A stretch of DNA of 64,000 bases from Schoenoplectus triqueter. Taxonomy: Eukaryota > Streptophyta > Magnoliopsida > Poales > Cyperaceae. This document shows, one piece after another, positions 12,673 through 23,914 of the stretch. Location: NCBI GenBank assembly GCA_964058805.1, contig CAXKVV010002144.1, positions 806,001 to 870,000 of the forward strand, given 5' to 3'. Made by a program: the position numbers and the translations under genes. The notes beneath the pieces are model-generated. The model searched no databases. It saw nothing but the letters and a program-made list of their open reading frames with translations, and was not told the origin of the DNA. The first letter of the stretch is position 1, and every line of letters begins with the position of its first letter.

Positions 12673-15600
12673 CGCTTTCGGCGGTACCGAGGGCGTCGGG
12701 TCCCGTTTTAAGGTTTTGCGCTCCCCGACTCGTTTTCGGCGGTACCGAAGGCTTCGGGACCCGTTTTCATGTTTTGCGCTCCTCGACTCATTTTCGGCGG
12801 TACCGATGGCGTGGAGACCCATTTTCATGTTTTGCGCTCTCGGACTCGTTTTCATGTTTTGCGCCCCCGGACTCGTTTTCGGCGGTACCTTGGGCGTCGG
12901 GTCCCGTGTTCATGTTTTGCGCTCCCCGACTCGTTTTCGGCGGTACCGATGGCGTCGGGACCCGTTTTCATGTTTTGCGCTCTCGGACTCGATTTCGGCA
13001 GTACCGAGGGCGTCGGGTCCCGTTTTCATGTTTTGCGCGCCAGAACTCGATTTCGGCGGTACCGAGGGCGTCGGGACCCGTTTGCATGTTTTGCGCGCCC
13101 GGACTCGATTTCGGCCGTACCGATGGCGTCGGGACCCGTTTTCATGTTTTGCGCTCTCGGACTCGATTTCGGCAGTACCGAGGGCGTCGAGTCAGGTTTT
13201 CATGTTTTGCGCGCCCACACTCGGTTTCGGCGGTACCGAGGGCTTCGGGTCCCGTTTTCTTGTTTTGCGCACCCGAACTCGTTTTCGGCGGTACCGACAG
13301 CGTCGGGTTCCGTGTTCATGTTTTGCGCTCCTCGACTCATTTTCGGTGGTACCGATGGCGTGGAGACCCGTTTTCATGTTTTGCGCTCTCGGACTCGTTT
13401 TCATGTTTTGCACCCCAGGACTCGTTTTCGGCGGTACCGAGGGCTTTGGGTCCCGTGTTCATGTTTTGCGCTCCCCGACTCGTTTTCGGCGGTACTGATG
13501 GCGTCGGGACCCGTTTTCATGTTTTGCCCTCTCGGACTCGATTTCGGCAGTACCGAGGGCGTCGGGTTCCGTTTTCATGTTTTGCGCGCCCGAACTCGGT
13601 TTCGGCGGTACCGATGGCGTCGGGTCACGTTTTCGGCGGTAACGAGGGCGTCGGGTCCCGTGTTCATGTTTTGCGCTCCGCGACACGTTTTCGGCGGTAC
13701 CGATCGCGTCGGGACCCGTTTTCATGTTTTGCGCTCTCGGACTCGATTTCGGCAGTACCGAGGGCGTCGAGTCAGGTTTTCATGTTTTACGCGCCCACAC
13801 TCGGTTTCGGCGGTACCGAGGGCTTCGGGTCCCGTTTTCTTGTTTTGCGCACCCGGACTCGTTTTCGGCGGTACCGACAGCGTCGGGTTCCGTGTTCATG
13901 TTTTGCGCTCCTCGACTCATTTTCGGTGGTACCGATGGCGTGGAGACACGTTTTCATGTTTTGCGCTCTCGGACTCGTTTTCATGTTTTGCGCCCCCGGA
14001 CTCGTTTTCGGCGGTACCGAGGGCGTTGGGTCCCGTGTTCATGTTTTGCACTCCCCGACTCGTTTTCGGCGGTACCGAGGGCGTCGGGTCCCGTTTTCAC
14101 GTTTTGCGCGTCCGGACTCGGTTTCAGCAGTACCGAGGGCGTCGGAACCCGTTATCATATTTTGCGCTCCCGGACCCGGTTTCGGCGGTACCGAGGGCGT
14201 CGGGTCCCGTTTTCATGTTTTGCGCTCCCCGACTCATTTTCGGCGGTACCGAGGGCGTCGGTCCCGTTTTCATGTTTTGCGCTCCTCGACTCGTTTTCGG
14301 CGGTACCGATGACGTCGGGACCCGTTTTCATGTTTTGCGCTCTCGGACTCGATTTCGGCCGTACCGAGGGCGTCGGGTCCCGTTTTCATGTTTTGCGCGC
14401 TCGAACTCGGTTTCGGCGGTACCGAAGGCTTCGGGTCCCGTTTTCATGTTTTGCGCACCCGGACTCGTTTTCGGCGGTACCGAGGGCGTCGGGTCCCGTG
14501 TTCATGTTTTGCGCTCCGCGACTCGTTTTCGGCGGTACCGATGGCGTCGGGACCCGTTTTTATGTTTTGCGCACCCGGACTCGATTTCGGCCGTACCGAG
14601 GGCGTCGGGTCCCGTTTTCATGTTTTGCGCACCCGGACTCGATTTCGGCCGTACCGAAGGGGGCGGGTCCCGTTTTCATGTTTTGCGCTCCTCGACTCGA
14701 TTTCGGCGGTACCGATGGCGTCAGGACCCGTTTTCATTTTTTGCGCTCTCGGACTCAATTTCGACAGTACCGAGGGCGTCGGGACCTGTTTTCATGTTTT
14801 GCGCGCCAAACTCGGTTTCGGCGGTACCGAGGGCGTCAGGTCCCGTTTTCATGTTTTGCGCTCCCCGACTCATTTTCGGCGGTACCGATGGCGTCGGGAC
14901 CCGTTTTCAAGTTTTGCGCTCTCGGACTCGATTTCGGCAGTACCGAGGGCGTCGGGTCCCGTTTTCATGTTTTGCGCGCCCAAACTCGGTTTCGGCGGTA
15001 CCGAGGGCTTCGGGTCCCGTTTTCATGTTTTGCGCACCCGGACTCGTTTTCGGCGGTACCGAGGGCGTCGGGTCCGTGTTCATGTTCTGCGCTCCGCGAC
15101 TTGTTTTCGGCGGTACCGATGGCGTCGGGACACGTTTTCATGTTTTGCGCTCTCGAACTCGGTTTCGGCGGTACCGAGGGTGTCGGGTTCGTTTTCATGT
15201 TTTGCGCGCCCGGACTCGTTTTCGGCGGTACCGAGGGCGTCGAGACCCGTTTTCAAGTTTCGCGCGCCCGGACTCGTTTTCGGCGGTACAGAGGGCGACA
15301 GGTCCCAATTTCATATTTTGCGCGCCCGGATTCGTTTTCGGCGGTACAGAGGGCGTCGGGTCCCGTTTTCTAAATTTGGGCGCTCGAACTCGTTTTCGGC
15401 GGTACCGAGGGCGTCGGGTCCCGTTTTCACGTTTTGCGCGTCCGGACTCGGTTTCGGCAGTACCGAGGGCGTCGGGACCCGTTATCATGTTTTGCGCTCC
15501 CGGACCCGGTTTCGGCGGTACCGAGGGCGTCGGGTCCCGTTTTCATGTTTTGCGCTCCCCGACTCGTTTTCGGCGGTACCGAGCGCGTCGGTCCCGTTTT

Positions 15601-17360
15601 CATGTTTTGCGCTCCCCGACTCGTTTTCGGCGGTACCGATGGCGTCGGGACCCGTTTTCGTGTTTTGCGCTCCCGACTCATTTTCGGCAGTACCGATTGC
15701 GTCGGGACCCGTTTTCCTGTTTTGCGCTCCCCGACTCATTTTCGGTGGTACCGATGGCGTCGGGACCCGTTTTCATGTTTTGCGCTCTCGGACTCGTTTT
15801 CGGCGGCGCCGAGGGCGTCGGGTCCCGTTTTCATCTTTTGCGCTCTCAGACTCGGTTTCGACAGTACCGACGGCGTCGGGTCCCGTTTTCATGTTTTGCG
15901 GGCCCGAACTCGGTTTCGGCGGTACCGAGGGCGTCGGGTCTCGTTTTCATGTTTTGCGCTCCCGGACTCGTTTTCGGCGGTACCGAGGGCGTCGGGTCGC
16001 GTTTTCATGTTTTGCGGTCCCTGACTCATTTTTGGCGGTACCGATGGCGTCGCGACCCGTTTTCAAGTTTCGCGCGGCAGGACTCGTTTTCGGCGGTACA
16101 GAGGGCGATGGGTACAAATTTCATGTTTTGCGCGCCCGGATTCGTTTTTGGCGGTACCGAGGTCGTCGGGTCCCGTTTTCTAAATTTGGGCGCTCGAACT
16201 CGTTTTCGGCGGTACCGAGGGTGTCGAGTCCCGTTTTCACGTTTTGCGCGTCTGGACTCGGTTTCGGCAGTACCGAGGACGTCGGGACCCGTTATCATGT
16301 TTTGCGCTCCCGGACCCGGTTTCGGCGGTACCGAGGGCGTCGGGTCCCGTTTTCATGTTTTGCGCACCCGGACTCGTTTTCGGCGGTACCGAGGGCGTCG
16401 GGTCCCGTGTTCATGTTTTGCGCTTCGCGACTCGTTTTCGGCGGTACCGATGGCGTCGGGACCCGTTTTTATGTTTTGCGCACCCAGACTCGATTTCGGC
16501 CGTACCGAGGGCGTCGGGTCCCGTTTTCATGTTTTGCGCTCCCGGACTCGTTTTCGGCGGTACAGAGGGCGTCGGGTCCCGTTTTCTAAATTTGGGCGCT
16601 CGAACTCGATTTCGGCGGTACCGAGGGCGTCGGGTCCCGTTTTCACGTTTTGCGCGTCCGGACTCGGTTTCGGCGGTACCGAGGGCGTCGGGTCCCGTTT
16701 TCATGTTTTGCGCTCCCGGACTCGTTTTCGGCGGTACCGAGGGCGTCGGGTCCCGTTTTCATGTTTTGCGCTCCCCGACTCATTTTTGGCGGTACCGATG
16801 GCGTCGAGACCCGTTTTCAAGTTTCGCGCGCCCGGACTCGTTTTCGGCGGTACAGAGGGCGACGGGTCCCAATTTCATGTTTTGCGCGCCCGGATTCATT
16901 TTCGGCGGTACAGAGGGCGTCGGGTCCCGTTTTCTAAATTTGGGCGCTCGAACTCGTTTTCGGCGGTACCGAGGGCGTCGGGTCCCGTTTTCACGGTTTG
17001 CGCGTCCGGACTCGGTTTCGGCAGTACCGAGGGCGTCGGGACCCGTTATCATGTTTTGCGTTCCCGGACCCTGTTTCGGCGGTACCGAGGGCGTCGGGTC
17101 CCGTTTTCATGTTTTGCGCTCCCCGACTCATTTTCGACGGTACCGATGGCGTCGAGACATGTTTTCATGTTTTGCACTCGCGGACTCGGTGTCGGCGGTC
17201 CCGAGGGCGTCGAGTCCCGTTTTCATGTTTTGCGCTCCCGGACTCGTTTTCGGCGGTACCGAGGGCGTCGGGTCCCATTTTCATATTTTGTGCACTCGGA
17301 CTCGTTTTCGGCGGTACCTTGGGCGTCGGGTCCCGTGTACATGTTTTGCGCTCCCCGACT
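12673..17360 (+). repeat. Higher-order repeat A, copy 4
   Basis: Fourth HOR-A copy (marker AAGG at 12710). It follows copy 3 at offset 3990/3991 to about 15580. It then jumps to offset 3238, so it lacks the extra 13 monomers of copy 3. After about 15890 it continues with a stretch not present in copy 3, in which the ctaaatttgggcg module recurs near 16190, 16585 and 16935. The intervals between corresponding module ends at 16298, 16704 and 17052 are 7 and 6 monomers (406 and 348 bp). The next TTTTAAGG marker lies 4688 bp further on. Confidence 0.85.
15228..15235 (+). other. Empty paralogous target site of the hAT element (HOR-A copy 4)
   Basis: Second uninterrupted homologue of the insertion site. 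The CTCTCGAACTCGG monomer on the left and the GGCGTCGAGACCCG monomer on the right, separated by the transposon at 18130-18791, are adjacent here with a single GTACCGAG. This fixes the element's ends and shows that the 8-bp duplication arose on insertion. Confidence 0.9.
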
Positions 17361-18129
17361 CGCTTTCGGCGGTACCGAGGGCGTCGGGTCCCGTTTTAAG
17401 GTTTTGCGCTCCCCGACTCGTTTTCGGCGGTACCGATGGCGTCGGGACCCGTTTTCATGTTTTGCGCTCCTCGACTCATTTTCGGCGGAACCGATGGCGT
17501 GGAGACCCATTTTCATGTTTTGCGCTCTCGGACTCGTTTTCATGTTTTGCGCCCCCAGACTCGTTTTCGGCGGTACCTTGGGCGTCGGGTCCCGTGTTCA
17601 TGTTTTGCGCTCCCCGACTCGTTTTCGGCGGTACCGATGGCATCGGGACCCGTTTTCATGTTTTGCGCTCTCGGACTCGATTTCGGCAGTATCGAGGGCG
17701 TCGGGTCCCGTTTTCATGTTTTGTGCGCCCGAACTCGGTTTTGGCGGTACCGAGGGCGTCGGGACCCGTTTGCATGTTTTGCGCGCCCGGACTCGATTTC
17801 GGCCGTACCGATGGCGTCGGGACCCGTTTTCATGTTTTGCGCTCTCGGACTCGATTTCGGCAGTACCGAGGGCGTCGAGTCAGGTTTTCATGTTTTGCGC
17901 TCTCGGACTCGTTTTCATGTTTTGCGCCCCCGGACTCGTTTTCGGCGGTACCGAGGGCGTTAGGTCCCGTGTTCATGTTTTGCGCTCCCCGACTCGTTTT
18001 CGGCGGTACCGATGGCGTCGGGACCCGTTTTCATGTTTTGCGCTCTCGAACTCGGTTTCGGCGGTACCGAGGATGTCGGGTCCCGTTTTCATGTTTTGCG
18101 CGCCCGGACTCGTTTTCGGCGGTACCGAG
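17361..18129 (+). repeat. Higher-order repeat A, copy 5, shortened and cut by the transposon
   Basis: Fifth HOR-A copy, recognised by the marker monomer (AAGG at 17398) and by the same order of monomers as at 8720-9200 and 12710-13190. Near 17890 and 18020 it skips segments present in copy 4. The distance from the marker to the GTACCGAG site hit by the transposon is about 0.73 kb here, against 2.5 kb in copies 3 and 4, so roughly 31 monomers are missing. After the transposon, at 18792, the sequence resumes as the right side of the same site in copies 3 and 4. Confidence 0.85.
18122..18129. repeat. Target site duplication, left copy
   Basis: GTACCGAG directly before the transposon's first base, repeated at 18792-18799. 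Eight bases is the duplication length typical of hAT transposases. The target lies in the CGGTACCG palindrome region of the 58-bp monomer. Confidence 0.95.
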
Positions 18130-18139
18130 TAGGGCTGCA
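18130..18139 (+). repeat. Left terminal inverted repeat
   Basis: TAGGGCTGCA, identical to the reverse complement of 18782-18791. Position 11 mismatches and position 12 matches, so the perfect repeat is 10 bp. Confidence 0.95.
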
Positions 18140-18148
18140 CAAAAAAGC

Positions 18149-18305
18149 TCGGGCTCGTGGCTCAGCTCGGGCTCGGATCGGGTTCGAGCTAATCTGGCTC
18201 GAGCTAAAATGACTCGAGCTAATTTGGCTCGAGCTAATCTGGCTCGATAGTTAAATGAGCCGAGTTTGAGTTGGGGTCGGCTCGGCTCGTGGCTCGACTC
18301 AGCTC
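18149..18305. repeat. Left subterminal GCTCG-rich region
   Basis: Dense GCTCG, CTCGAGCT and GGCTCG motifs, including GAGCCGAGTTTGAGTTGGG at about 18257. A closely similar GAGCCGAGTTTGAGCTAGG is near 18665 in the right subterminal region. Clusters like this are candidate transposase-binding sites in hAT elements; binding is inferred. Confidence 0.75.
18183..18242 (+). repeat. 15-bp tandem repeat, four copies
   Basis: Four consecutive 15-bp units of the pattern CTCGAGCTAATYTGG, at 18183, 18198, 18213 and 18228. The second reads AAATGA at its end and the first begins TT. Each unit holds the CTCGAG palindrome (TTCGAG in the first). In translation this gives a pentapeptide-like RANLA series, which is an accident of the 15-bp period. 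Confidence 0.92.
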
Positions 18306-18627
18306 GAATAAAAAATAGTTTTTATAATTTTTTTTTTGCCGAACTCTAATCCGATAACTCCTCTCTCATCATCTCTCACCATCTCATCGTGTCAGCGGCT
18401 TAAAGACGTCTCTTGCTCGCTCGTAGTTAGATTTGTATATCTGACTCGATAGTTTTTTGTTGGTCCATCCATTCAAATTAATGCAGCGAATATGTCATTG
18501 AAAAAATAGTTTGTTGATATAACAATTTTGTACCAATTCTCATACAAATCTTTTAGATATACCAACTTTATAGTTTGTAGATGTATTAAATCTAAATATC
18601 AAATTGAGTCAACGCACATGCATTGGC
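18306..18627. other. AT-rich core of the transposon, no gene
   Basis: This stretch holds a run of T near 18328-18345, short T- and A-rich segments, and no open frame worth calling. I see no transposase motif, promoter or structured RNA that I can support. It is the only AT-rich sequence in the window. Confidence 0.8.
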
Positions 18628-18780
18628 TCGTGAGCCAGCTCGCGAGCTAGCTCGAATAGTAACGAGCCGAGTTTGAGCTAGGTTTTTCAGCTCGAACCGT
18701 TTCACGAGCTCGACTCGGCTCGACTCGAATTTTCATGAGCCGAGCTTGAGTTAAGCCCAGCTCGGCTCGACTCGACTCGT
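18628..18780. repeat. Right subterminal GCTCG-rich region
   Basis: Counterpart of the left subterminal region, with many CTCG/CGAG motifs in both orientations. CATGAGCCGAGCTTGAG at about 18735 is followed by CCCAGCTCGGCTCG, and the two can pair imperfectly. The right end continues into CGACTCGTTTGCAGCCCTA. Confidence 0.75.
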
Positions 18781-18781
18781 T

Positions 18782-18791
18782 TGCAGCCCTA
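18782..18791 (-). repeat. Right terminal inverted repeat
   Basis: TGCAGCCCTA, the exact reverse complement of 18130-18139. Confidence 0.95.
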
Positions 18792-18799
18792 GTACCGAG
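18792..18799. repeat. Target site duplication, right copy
   Basis: GTACCGAG immediately after the transposon, identical to 18122-18129. Satellite sequence then resumes with GGCGTCGAGACCCG, as at the two empty sites. Confidence 0.95.
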
Positions 18800-21700
18800 G
18801 GCGTCGAGACCCGTTTTCAAGTTTCGCGCGCCCGGACTCGTTTTCGGCGGTACAGAGGGCGACGGGTCCCAATTTCATGTTTTGCGCGCCCGGATTCGTT
18901 TTCGGCGGTACAGAGGGCGTCAGGTCCCGTTTTCTAAATTTGGGCGCTCGAACTCGTTTTCGGCGGTACCGAGGGCGTCGGGTCCCGTTTTCACGTTTTG
19001 CGCGTCCGGACTTGGTTTCGGCAGTACCGAGGGCGTTGGGACCCGTTATCATGTTTTGCGCTCCCGGACTCGGTTTCGGCGGTACCGAGGGCGTCGGGTC
19101 CCGTTTTCATGTTTTGCGCTCCCCGACTCATTTTCGGCGGTACCGAGGGCGTCGGTCCCGTTTTCATGTTTTGCGCTCCCCGACTCGTTTTCGGCTGTAC
19201 CAATGGCGTCGGGACCCGTTTTCATGTTTTTGCGCTCTCGGACTCGATTTCGGCCGTACCGAGGGCGTCGGGTCCCGTTTTCATGTTTTGCACTCTCGAA
19301 CTCGGTTTCGGCGGTACCGAGGGCTTCGGGTCCCGTTTTCATGCTTTGCGCGCCCGAACTCGGTTTCGGCGGTACCGAGGGCGTCGGGTCCCGTTTTCAT
19401 GTTTTGCGCACCCGGACTCGTTTTCAACGGTACCGAGGGCGTCGGGTCCCGTGTTCATGTTTTGCGCTCCGCGACTCGTTTTCGGCGGTACCGATGGCGT
19501 CGAGACCCGTTTTCAAGTTTCGTGCGCCCGGACTCGTTTTCGGCGGTACAGAGGGCGACGGGTCCCAATTTCATGTTTTGCGCGCTCGGATTCGTTTTCG
19601 GCGGTACCGAGGGCGTCGGGTCCCGTTTTCTAAATTTGGGCGCTCGAACTTGTTTTCGGCGGTACCGAGTGCGTCGGGTCCCGTTTTCACGTTTTGCGCG
19701 TCCGGACTCGGTTTTGGCAGTACCAAGGGCGTCGGGACCCGTTATCATGTTTTGCGTTCCCGGACCCGGTTTCGGCGGTCCCGAGGGCGTCGGATCCCGT
19801 TTTCATGTTTTGCGCACCCCGACTCATTTTCGGCGGTACCGAGGGCGTCGGTCCCGTTTTCATGTTTTGCGCTCCCCGACTCGTTTTCGGCGGTACCGAT
19901 GGCGTCGGGACCCGTTTTCGTGTTTTGCGCTCCCGACTCATTTTCGGCCGTACCGATTGCGTCGGGACCCGTTTTCCTGTTTTGCGCTCCCCGACTCATT
20001 TTCGGCGGTACCGAGGGCGTCGGGTCCCGTTTTCATGTTTTGCACTCCCGGACTCGTTTTCAGCGGTACCGAGGGCGTCGGGTCCCGTTTTCATGTTTTG
20101 CGCTCCCCGACTCATTTTTGGCGGTACTGATGGCGTCGAGACCCGTTTTCAAGTTTCGCGCGCCCGGACTCATTTTCGGCGGTACAGAGGGCGACGGGTC
20201 CCAATTTCATGTTTTGCGCGCCCGGATTCGTTTTCGGCGGTACAGAGGGCGTCGGGTCCCGTTTTCTAAATTTGGGCGCTCGAACTCGTTTTCGGCGGTA
20301 CCGAGGGCGTCGGGACCAGTTATCATGTTTTGCGCTCCCGGACCCGGTTTCGGCGGTACCGAGGGCGTCGGGACCCGTTATCATGTTTGGCGCGCCGGGA
20401 ACCGGTTTCGGCGGTACCGAGGGCGTCGATTCCCGTTTTCACGTTTTGCGCGCCCTGACTCGGTTTCGGCAGTACCGAGGGCGTCGGGACCCGTTTTCAC
20501 GTATTGGGCGCCGGACCCGGTTTCGGCGGTATCGAGGGCGTCGGGTCCCGTTTTCATGTTTTGCGCTCATCGACTCATTTTCGACGGTACCGATGGCGTC
20601 GAGACCTGTTTTCATGTTTTGCGCTCGCGGACTCGGTGTCGGCGGTCCCGAGGGCGTCGAGTCCCGTTTTCATGTTTTGCGCTCCCGAACTCGGTTTCGG
20701 CGGTGCCGAGGGCGTCAGGTCCCGTTTTCATGTTTTGCGCTCCCCGACTCATTTTCGGCGGTACCGATGGCGTCTGGACCCGTTTTCATGTTTTGCGCTC
20801 TCGGACTCGTTTTCGGCGGTACCGATGGCGTCGCGTCCCGTTTTCATTTTTTGCGCTCCCGGACTCGTTTTCGGCGGTACCGAGGGCGTCGGGTCCCGTT
20901 TTCATGTTTTGCGCACCCGGACTCGTTTTCGGCGGTACCGAGGGGTCGGTCCCGTTTTCATGTTTTGCGCTCCCCGACTCGTTTTCGGCGGTACCGATGG
21001 CGTCGGGACCCGTTTTCATGTTTTGCGATCTCGAACTCGATTTCGGCAGTACCGAGGGCGTCGGGTCCCGTTTTCATGTTTATCTCGCCCAAACTCGGTT
21101 TCGGCGGTACCGAGGGCTTCGAGTCCCGTTTTCTTGTTATGCACCCCCGGACTTGTTTTCGGCGGTACCGAGGGTGTCGGGTCCCGTGTTCATGTTTTGC
21201 GCTCCGCGACTCGTTTTCGGCGGTACCGATGGCGTCAGGAACCGTTTTCTTAATTTGTGCGCTCGAACTCGTTTTCGGCGGTACCGAGGGCGTCGTGTCC
21301 CGTTTTCTTAATTTGGGAGCTCGAACTCGTTTTCGGCGGTACCGAGCGCGTCGGGACCCGTTTTCACATTTTGCGCGCCCGGACTCGGTTTCGGCAGTAC
21401 CGAGGGCGTCGGGACCCGATATCATGTTTTGCGCGCCCGGACCCGGGTTCGGCGGTACCGAGGGCGTCGGGTCCCGTTGTCTTGTTTTGCGCTCCCCGAC
21501 TCATTTTCGGCGGTACCGATGGCGTCGCGCCCCGTTTTCATGTTTTGCGCTCTCGGACTCGTTTTCGGCTGCGCCGAGGGCGTCGCGTCTCGTTTTCATG
21601 TTTTGCGCGCCCGCACTCATTTTCGGAGGTACCGAGGGAGTCGTGTCCCGTTTTCATGTTTTGGGCGCCCGGACCCGGTTTCGTCGGTACCGAGGGCGTC

Positions 21701-23844
21701 GGGTCCCGTTTTCATGTTTTGCGCTCCCCGACTCATTTTGGACGGTACCGATGGCGTCGAGACCTGTTTTCATGTTTTGCGCTCGCGGACTCGATGTCGG
21801 CGGTCCCGAGGGCGTCGAGTCCCGTTTTCATGTTTTGCGCTCCCGGACTCGTTTTCGGCGGTACCGAGGGCGTGGGGTCCCGTTTTGATGTTTTGCGCTC
21901 CCCGACTCGTTTTCGGCGGTACTGAGGGCGTCGGGTCCCGTGTTCATGTTTTGAGCTCCCCGACTCGTTTTCGGCGGTACCGATGGCGTCGGGACCCGTT
22001 TTCATGTTTTGCGCTCTCGGACTCGATTTCGGCAGTACCGAGGGCGTCGGGTCCCGTTTTCATGTTTTGCGCTCCCCGACTCATTTTCGGCGGTACCGAT
22101 GGCGTCGCGTCACGTTTTCATGTTTTGCGCGCCCGGACCCGGTTTCGGCGGTACCGAGGGCGTCGGGTCCCGTTTTCTTAAATTGTGCGCGCGAACTCGT
22201 TTTCGGCGGTACCGAGGGCGTCGGGTCCCGTTTTCTTAATTTGGGCGCTCGAACTCGATTTCGGCAGTACCGAGGGCGTCGGGTCCCGTTTTCATGTTTT
22301 GCGCGCCCAAACTCGGTTTCGGCGGTACCGAGGGCTTCGGGTCCCGTGTTCATGTTTTGCGCTCCGCGACTCGTTTTCGGCGGTACCGATGGCGTCAGGA
22401 ACCGTTTTCATGTTTGGCGCTCCCCGACTCAAGTTTTGCGCGCCCGGACTAGTTTTCGGCGGTATAGAGGGCGACGGGTCCCAATTTCATGTTTTGCGCG
22501 CCCGGATTCGTTTTCGGCGGTACCGAGGGCGTCGGGTCCCGTTTTCTTAATTTGTGCGCTCGAACTCGTTTTCGGCGGTACCGAGGGCGTCGTGTCCCGT
22601 TTTCTAAATTTGGGTGCTCGAACTCGTTTTCGGCGGTACCGAGGGCGTCGGGACCCGTTTTCACATTTTGCGCGCCCAGACTCGGTTTCGGCCGTACCGA
22701 GGGCGTCGAGACCCGATATCATGTTTTGCGCGCCCGGACCCGGGTTCGGCGGTACCGAGGGCGTCGGGTCCCGTTTTCATGTTTTGCGCTCCCCGACTCA
22801 TTTTCGGCGGTACCGATGGCGTCGCGCCCCGTTTTCATGTTTTGCGCTCTCGGACTCGTTTTCGGCTGCGCCGAGGGCGTCGCGTCTTGTTTTCATGTTT
22901 TGCGCGCCCGCACTCATTTTCGGCGGTACCGAGAGAGTCGTGTCCCGTTTTCATGTTTTGGGCGCCCGGACCCGGTTTCGTCGGTACCGAGGGCGTCGGG
23001 TCCCGTTTTCATGTTTTGCGCTCCCCGACTCATTTTGGACGGTAACGATGGCGTCGAGACCTGTTTTCATCTTTTGCGCTCGCGGACTCGGTGTCGGCGG
23101 TCCCGAGGGCGTCGAGTCCCGTTTTCATGTTTTGCGCTCCCGGACTCGTTTTCAGCGGTACCGAGGGCGTCGGGTCCCGTTTTCATGTTTTGCGCACCCG
23201 GATTCGTTTTCGGCGGTACCGACGGCGTCGGGTCCCGTGTTCATGTTTTGTGCTCCGCGACTCGTTTTCGGCGGTACCGATGGCTTCGGGACCCGTTTTC
23301 ATGTTTTTCGCTCGCGGACTCGTTTTTGGCGGTATCGATGGCGTCGGGTCCCGTTTTCATGTTTTGCGCGCCCGAACTCGGTTTCGGCGGTACCGAGGGC
23401 GTCGGGTCTCGTTTTGATGTTTTGCGCTCCCCGACTCGTTTTCGACGGTACCGAGGGCGTCGGGTCCCGTTTTCATGTTTTGCGCTCCCTGACTCATTTT
23501 CGGCGGTACTGATGGCGTCGGGACCCGTTTTCATGTTTTGCGCTCTCGGACTCGTTTTCGGCGGTACCGAAGGCGTCGGGTCCTGTTTTCATGTTTTGCG
23601 CGGCCGCACTCGTTTTCGGCGGTACCGAGGGCGTCGGGTCCCGTTTTCATGTTTTACGCTCCCGGACTCGTTTTCGGCGGTACCGAGGGCGTCGGGTCCC
23701 ATGTTCATGTTTTGCGCTCCGCGACACGTTTTCGGCGGTACCGATGGCTTCGGGACCCGTTTTCAAGTTTTGCGCTCTCTGACTCGTTTTCGGCGGTACC
23801 GATGGCGTCAGGTCCCGTTTTCATGTTTTGCGCGCCCGAACTCG

Positions 23845-23914
23845 TTTTCGGCGGTACCGATGGCGGCGCCGAGGTCGTCGGGTCTCGTTTTCATGTTTTG
23901 CGCTTCCGGACTCA
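23845..23914 (+). repeat. 70-bp variant monomer (first of eleven)
   Basis: A monomer lengthened by 12 bp: after CCGATGGCG it reads GCGCCGAGGTCGTCGGG instead of TCGGG. It looks like a join between a CCGATGGCG monomer and the GGCGGCGCCGAGG variant seen alone at 60778 and 62746. The other ten copies start at 24263, 38545, 41108, 43092, 45016, 49607, 52692, 54270, 56487 and 59399. The 38545 copy reads GGCAGCGCCTCGG. The 12-bp gain keeps the frame, so it adds four residues to any passenger translation. Confidence 0.93.

Larger units (their letters stand above)
1..18129 (+). repeat. 58-bp satellite array, left part
   Basis: Head-to-tail array of a 58-bp monomer (about 312 copies), all in one orientation, running off the left edge of the window. 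Each monomer joins a 31-bp half carrying the palindrome CGGTACCG and a GGGCGTCGGG block to a 27-bp half carrying CGTTTTCATG and TTTTGCGC. Two linked monomer types alternate. In one, CCGAGGGCG goes with GGGTCCC. In the other, CCGATGGCG goes with GGGACCC and is usually followed by GCTCTCGGACTCG. The plus strand is A-poor (4 A in the 58-bp consensus), so stop codons are rare and all three frames read through for hundreds of codons. That is a property of the repeat, not evidence of genes. Monomers differ from one another mostly by substitutions, with occasional 1-2 bp indels and half-monomer losses. No unique sequence interrupts this stretch. The family is not one I recognise. Confidence 0.98.
18130..18791. 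mobile_element. Non-autonomous hAT-like transposon (MITE), 662 bp
   Basis: A 662-bp insertion unrelated to the satellite. Its ends are a perfect 10-bp inverted repeat, TAGGGCTGCA at 18130-18139 and its reverse complement at 18782-18791, and it is flanked by the 8-bp duplication GTACCGAG. The TAGGG-type end and 8-bp duplication match the hAT superfamily (Ac itself begins with a related T/CAGGGATG end). Both subterminal regions are packed with GCTCG/CGAGC motifs, the kind of clustered short motif that hAT transposases bind. The middle is AT-rich and has no open frame of useful length, so the element cannot encode a transposase and would have depended on an autonomous relative. Orientation is undetermined. 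Only one of the related HOR-A copies carries it, so it inserted after that part of the array was amplified. A plant host is inferred from the familiar GCTCG-rich element type; I cannot name the family. Confidence 0.93.

Noticed and set aside
16244..18250. Frame running from the satellite into the transposon and ending in a pentapeptide-like RANLA series
   Set aside because: The pentapeptide look comes from the 15-bp tandem repeat at 18183-18242. The rest is satellite. There is no pentapeptide-repeat protein here.
18306..18627. Transposase remnant in the MITE core
   Set aside because: The core is short and AT-rich with no frame or hAT dimerisation-domain motif that I can recognise.
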